The notes beneath the pieces were generated by a model, which worked only from the letters and a program-made list of their open reading frames with translations, did not search any database and was not told the origin of the DNA. Shown here one piece after another: positions 60,801-64,000 of a stretch of DNA of 64,000 bases. The stretch comes from Hymenolepis diminuta (Eukaryota; Platyhelminthes; Cestoda; Cyclophyllidea; Hymenolepididae): assembly GCA_900708905.1 (NCBI GenBank), contig CAADRB010000029.1:1786946-1850945 (forward strand). Direction: 5' to 3'. The position numbers and the translations under genes are program-made. Position 1 is the stretch's first letter. Each line of letters starts with the position of its first letter.

Positions 60801-63549
60801 TCTTAACACTCATGAAGGCGTCATTTCCCAGCCTCAGCGACTTATTCCAGTTACCACCGAGAAACGAATTGTATTTTTCCTTACTCCTACCTTCCAATCC
60901 GTTCATCTTCGCAACACTTTCTTCCTTCCTTTTTATTTTTAATATCAGGTTGTGGGTCTCTCCATTCACAACATCATTTCCATAAGTGTCTTTGAGTGTT
61001 TTTACTGCTGAGCTTGCCGTATTTCCTTGATGAAATTCAAACAGTAAAACATGCCTGATATGCTCTTTATCTAGAGTGTACATTAGGGCTAGAAATAGTT
61101 ATCAATAAGGATAGTTATCACATAATCTGAAAGAAAAAAATAATATTTTATTAGTTACCATAGATAAACATACAACATTAACAAGCTACATTGGAGTAAT
61201 CGTGCTTTAAACACGTAGTGCAAAAATTAGACAGAACTTCTGTTACAACCTGATAGAAGCAAAAGAGGTATTTAATAATATTTAGTAGAGATATATCGAT
61301 CACTTTCTCTGCTAGCTGGCTTAAAAAAGCATACTTATACAGTAACAGTATTGTTCTAAGACACTTGTGTCGTGTATGCGCAGTTACTCAACAAAAGCAT
61401 GTACGATTATTCTGGTCTGTCTTTTTTGTTTCTTCATGTGCCACCCTTTGCTCATAAATATTCCCGTTATTTGAGGTATTTACTTACATGGAGATTAATC
61501 AGTTAGTATTACCTCGCAACTAATGCGTAAGTAAAACAGAGTAATGTGATAGATGCTTAGTTTCATGTTGAGTTTAAAGTGTATGCTACTTATTAATATG
61601 CAAAAATAAAGTGATTTCTTAATAGTTTCACCAAAGATAAAGGTTTGGCAACGAAGTGAAAAGCTGTCAATGTTGCATCTGTAGGAGGAGATTTCTTTTG
61701 AAATTAAGCGGTTATTGATATGTTTATCTAGAAGACTTTAGAATGGGATTTTGGAGCACAATTATGCTATTCTCAATAAAAAACATTCTACGGAAACGAG
61801 TGCAATGTTCTCAATCCCGGTAATCTACAAGTAACAAAATCAGTATGTAAATATATAACCTCAAAACATAAAAATTATTTCCTATTTTAGAGTTCACAAC
61901 CGTCCAACACCACCTTTACCCCCTCATCTGATTTGAGATCCCATTCCCCAATGAATCGATTGAACGGTGGAAATTATCACAGTGTAAACCAACCTCAGGG
62001 TTCCCCTCTGTTGCAAATACCCCCACCTCCTCCCCTTCTGAGTGTTTCATCCAGGGAAGAGGTCAACCAGATGTCAGGTGGACGACTCAGTAACCGCTCT
62101 GCGGATTTTCCCAGTGAGACTCCCCCTGGCCATTCGCCTCCCACCTCACAGTATGCTGATGCCATCTTGTCTACAAAGCAATTCACACCAAAAATAAGAC
62201 TTGATTCGAGTGAGTTTTGAGATCATTTTAACTTATAGATCAGCTCAGTTTTTGCTTTCGATGCTTAATAGGTCACTTCTCTGCGTCTTTATAAATTTCT
62301 CTGTAGAAGAATAATAGGGTTACGACGGATGCAGACATCACTCTTTTCTATTAACTTTGATTTTCACTCATTTCCTTTTGGGCTCTTTTGTGAGCCAATG
62401 TCGGCTGTGTTCTACATGGGCAGTGTGCCTTTTAATCTGTTGTTAAAATGGCCGCAACGCTGGCTTGTCGGGTCTGTTGTGCCCTAAAGGAAAATTTAGT
62501 ACTGCTTGCCCTGCGCTATCTGATTAATATGCACCTTCAATTTAATTGAGGGGGTGAGGGGGTAGTAAAGTGTGGGTGTGGCGATGCTGATAAACTCTTT
62601 TTTCATTCACAAGTGTCGTGTTTTTAAGTCATCTTGTGCCACTAGATGCCATTTACCCCGATTTCGTCCTACCTCTCTGCATATTATCTTAAGAAGCTAT
62701 TAAAGCCAATATGCTTTCAATATTATTAAATTTACATGACTCAAATCTTAATTTAAAATATTACTGCATGCCGTGGTGCAGTAGGTAACTTCTCGTCCGT
62801 AAAGTCTAAGGTCAAGGGTTCCATGACTATCAGCCAGTGAGGTGAATAGCCAATCGCTCTGGTTAAACGTGGCTAATAAGGAAAGGTTGCAGAGTTCGAG
62901 TTTCTCTCAAGAGAGGCTCCATAAAGCCCTATATATATAGGAGTCGTTGAGAGGAAAGTAGAGATCAAACACTGATCGATCCATTTTAGCTTCATTATTG
63001 AGACGATTGAAGAGGTTTAATGCATGTAGAGCTCAGTTTTGAAGACTGCTAAGTAGAACATTCTATCAAAAGCTAGTTTTCATGAACGATGGATGGTAAA
63101 GATGTGCATTTTTTGAAACCACGTAATCCATTTTTCAGTTCCAACTCGTTTGATTGAAGGTGAAAGTACGTGTTAAGTATCCAGTTTTAGTGAAAATGCT
63201 CATCTAAATTCTTCTTATCAGGCATTATGAGATGACAGCAGAAGTTTCTCATCAAAGAGATTCCACGATGCCTACTCCATCTGGTCCACAGAAGTGGCGG
63301 AAATCATTTCCTATTCTGATGACTCACACGTATTATACTACCACATTTTTTTATGACGCATAACTGTGACAAATAAAATTTCTACAGTGTTAAAGCAGAA
63401 ATAACGAGCAAAACATCGCATAATCAAACAATTATTATATTCCTGAAAAACATACAAATGAGTTATTTGTTTTCCTTAAAATTCTATACATAACAGTGTC
63501 TCTAAAACGGCGGATGGCGAAGCATTTAGAAAAAATAGAAAAGGAATCG
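48485..63549 (+). CDS. FAM13: FAM13-like protein with RhoGAP domain, 5' six exons (gene continues beyond window)
   Basis: Exons: 48475/48485-48898, 49068-49271, 50932-51227, 57808-~58135, 61891-62209 and 63497-~63549. Exons 1-3 encode a RhoGAP domain (residues ~45-235) with the arginine finger in GVFRINGN (Arg73), VASLIKLFLRELP, the LLEYLCCFL helix, and MSIGIVFGPNVFRFP. These match FAM13A/B (GLFRVNGN, AASLLKLFLRELP, LATVFGPNCFHVP) better than other RhoGAPs, as does FGVRLDEL just before the domain. By family knowledge it should stimulate GTP hydrolysis by Rho-type GTPases. Exon 4 has VAEQLSVTLQACLRTCVRQH, like the ELLERTIRSAVEQH segment of FAM13A. Exon 5 is Ser/Pro-rich with a poly-Pro run. 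Exon 6 starts a coiled coil (SLKRRMAKHLEKIEKES) like the FAM13 Lys/Glu-rich helix. Start: first ATG after a good acceptor, with the frame open for a few codons upstream. The end of exon 4 is uncertain. Confidence 0.82.
49068..49271 (+). CDS. FAM13: FAM13-like exon 2 (RhoGAP)
   Basis: 68 codons, phase 0 to 0, acceptor AAATTAAG, donor GAA|gtatgt. It reads NYNSNTGISLAIIDRVVRSL to IGIVFGPNVFRFPRESE. Confidence 0.88.
49272..50931 (+). other. FAM13-like intron 2
   Basis: 1.7 kb, T-rich on the sense strand. Faint internal similarity between stretches starting near 49.59, 49.80 and 49.96 kb (AAATTTCTCC, ATT..CAACTT, TTTCCTCC-type words) hints at old tandem repetition, too weak to define units. Confidence 0.4.
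50932..51227 (+). CDS. FAM13: FAM13-like exon 3 (end of RhoGAP and linker)
   Basis: Acceptor TTATTATTGCTAG. GLSSQNIINEIMSILVERSD parallels the end of the FAM13 GAP domain (..DLCNKIMAKILENYNTLF). It then runs through a Ser/Thr/Pro/His-rich linker to GA|gtaggt, phase 2. An internal gtaaga at 51042 could also serve as a donor but would waste a coding-like frame. Confidence 0.82.
51228..57807 (+). other. FAM13-like intron 3 (6.6 kb)
   Basis: AT-rich, T-rich on the sense strand. A pyrimidine-rich stretch lies near 55.43-55.57 kb. The phases of exons 3 and 4 match directly, so no exon is needed, and none is evident. Confidence 0.6.
57808..58135 (+). CDS. FAM13: FAM13-like exon 4 (3' edge uncertain)
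   Basis: Acceptor TTCGTACTTTAG, one base completing the Asp codon from exon 3, then EIRIRENERYMTPSPTDTDS and a helix with QLSVTLQACLRTCVRQHAF, then a Ser/Thr/Gln/Pro-rich stretch. Exon 5 must be entered in phase 0. The only phase-0 donor late in the exon is AGT|gtggcg at 58135, which is weak. The frame runs on to a stop at 58237, so another donor plus a missed exon is possible. Confidence 0.68.
59884..60430. repeat. Diverged direct duplication, unit ~0.33 kb
   Basis: TTGAAGTGGCAAGA (59884) recurs as TTGAAGTGGTAAGA (60206). CAATCCGAAA followed by an AAATSAAA-type run recurs at 60009 and 60342. CAATCCTCACCCCAT (60053) recurs as CGATCCCCTCACCTT (60411). The offset grows from 322 to about 358, showing indels. 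Confidence 0.55.
60763..61083 (-). pseudogene. Mariner-type transposase N-terminal remnant
   Basis: A minus-strand frame reads LDKEHIRHVLLFEFHQGNTA, then AVKTLKDTYGNDVVN, which resembles the first helix-turn-helix of mariner/SETMAR transposases (..HIRH.LLF.F..G..A..A...I...YG...V..). The next part, KRKEESVAKMNGLEGRSKE, sits where mariners have F..G.FSLEDEPRSGRP but has lost the key residues. The frame then stops at about 106 codons, with no catalytic DDD region nearby. A complete mariner encodes ~345 residues. No terminal inverted repeats were recognised. It lies antisense in a FAM13-like intron and is a fossil. Confidence 0.55.
61891..62209 (+). CDS. FAM13: FAM13-like exon 5 (Ser/Pro-rich)
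   Basis: Acceptor TTTCCTATTTTAG, phase 0 in, donor A|gtgagt, phase 1 out. It encodes SSQPSNTTFTPSSDLRSHSP, a proline run after LLQI, and DAILSTKQFTPKIRLDS. Low complexity and likely disordered; possible SH3 or phosphorylation sites. Confidence 0.78.
62210..63496 (+). other. FAM13-like intron 5
   Basis: It contains a well-preserved SINE-like element at 62.76 kb. An exon-like segment at about 63221-63337 after TTCTTCTTATCAG reads HYEMTAEVSHQRDSTMPTPS, but it needs phase 2 entry whereas exons 5 and 6 both use phase 1, so it is not placed. Confidence 0.5.
62760..62990 (+). repeat. tRNA-derived SINE-like element in FAM13-like intron 5
   Basis: The A box TGGTGCAGTAGG (62774-62785) matches TRGYNNAGYNGG at every position. 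A B-box-like GGTTCCATGAC (62817-62827) follows after 31 bases, the spacing of a tRNA gene. The body (GTGGCTAATAAGG, GAGTTTCTCTCAAGAGAGGC) is shared with elements at 26.2 and 30.8 kb. No poly(A) tail or target-site duplication was identified. Confidence 0.6.
63497..63549 (+). CDS. FAM13: FAM13-like exon 6 (coiled-coil start; 3' edge uncertain)
   Basis: Acceptor ATACATAACAG, two bases completing the codon from exon 5 (phase 1), then SLKRRMAKHLEKIEKES. This charged helix resembles RIQSLKKKIRKFEDRFEEE of FAM13A. Donors at 63550 (gtgatt) or 63589 (gtaaaa) both leave in phase 0; neither is strong. Confidence 0.5.
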
Positions 63550-64000
63550 GTGATTGAATTTATCACTTACATTTCTAATACCCTAATTGTAAAATTACAT
63601 GATTGCCCTAATGCTGTCGATTTTGGAGCTAATCGGGGAATAGGGGTTACGTTTTTTAGCCGATTTGGTGACTTTTCGAAGAAATTTTCCGCTTTTGTCA
63701 AGATTTCACTTAATTTCTTTCTTTTTGATAAAATAATTGCAAGAGAAGGTAATTGACAATTTTCGGAATTATTTAACTGTATAAATGATTTTTATTATGT
63801 GCAAAATAAAATTGGAATTTCTCCTAATAAGAAAATGTAGGAGTTATAATCCCTGTAATTGGTCCTTAAATGCTAAATATGGTCCCAATGATAGGAAAAA
63901 TTTATAGTAGGAGAAGAAGCTAACTAAGCTTGAAATCTTCACAACTGCATGCACTCAATTTCCACAAGACATGATTGAGGCAAAGTACAGTGAGGAGACA
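63550..64000 (+). other. FAM13-like intron 6 (partial)
   Basis: AT-rich sequence to the window edge. The FAM13 C-terminal coiled coils are expected beyond it. Confidence 0.5.

Larger units (their letters stand above)
58136..61890 (+). other. FAM13-like intron 4
   Basis: 3.8 kb with a diverged direct duplication (59.88-60.43 kb) and a mariner transposase remnant on the minus strand. A short exon-like piece at about 59424-59469 (between TATAG and CACAG|gtaaaa) has phases 2 to 0 and would be compatible with exon 5, but only if exon 4 ended in phase 2. Confidence 0.5.

Noticed and set aside
63313..63340. CTGATGA, first part of a hammerhead ribozyme core
   Set aside because: No GAAA core half or flanking stems at suitable spacing.

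Overview
This is an AT-rich window of animal nuclear DNA. The genes are short exons separated by introns of up to about 10.5 kb with GT..AG boundaries, and SINE-like elements, diverged tandem duplications and a decayed mariner fragment lie in the non-coding DNA. No bacterial-style operons, rRNA genes or CRISPR arrays are visible. The two recognisable proteins, a SEC14-like lipid-transfer protein with a GOLD domain and a FAM13-type RhoGAP, place it in Metazoa. A flatworm or other spiralian would fit the intron sizes, but that is inference and nothing here settles the phylum.

Layout. (1) 0.37-27.2 kb, + strand: a chain of nine small exons with consistent phases and introns up to 10.5 kb. It encodes the last ~331 residues of a protein I do not recognise, rich in hydrophobic helices; the gene starts upstream of the window. 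A CpG-rich island with a perfect heat-shock element and a CCAAT box sits just before its third exon, and a ~1.4 kb diverged duplication (19.7-22.55 kb) lies in one intron. (2) 27.27-29.7 kb: a strongly diverged repeat array between two convergent genes. (3) 30.06-42.95 kb, - strand: a complete four-exon SEC14-like gene of 582 codons, with the lipid-binding domain and the GOLD domain separated by a 9.3 kb intron. SINE-like and tRNA-like sequences lie within its introns. (4) 44.8-45.1 kb, - strand: an intronless 86-codon reading frame of unknown function. (5) 48.5 kb to beyond the right edge, + strand: a FAM13-like gene with a RhoGAP domain in exons 1-3, a Ser/Pro-rich middle and the start of a coiled coil. 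Its introns carry a mariner transposase remnant and a good tRNA-derived SINE.

The genes have no obvious common pathway. Two touch membrane and Rho signalling: the SEC14/GOLD protein (lipid exchange, Golgi or endosome) and the RhoGAP. Most of the window is intron, and almost all long open frames in it are chance or opposite-strand shadows. The real coding information lies in short exons, which were found by pairing splice sites with phase.
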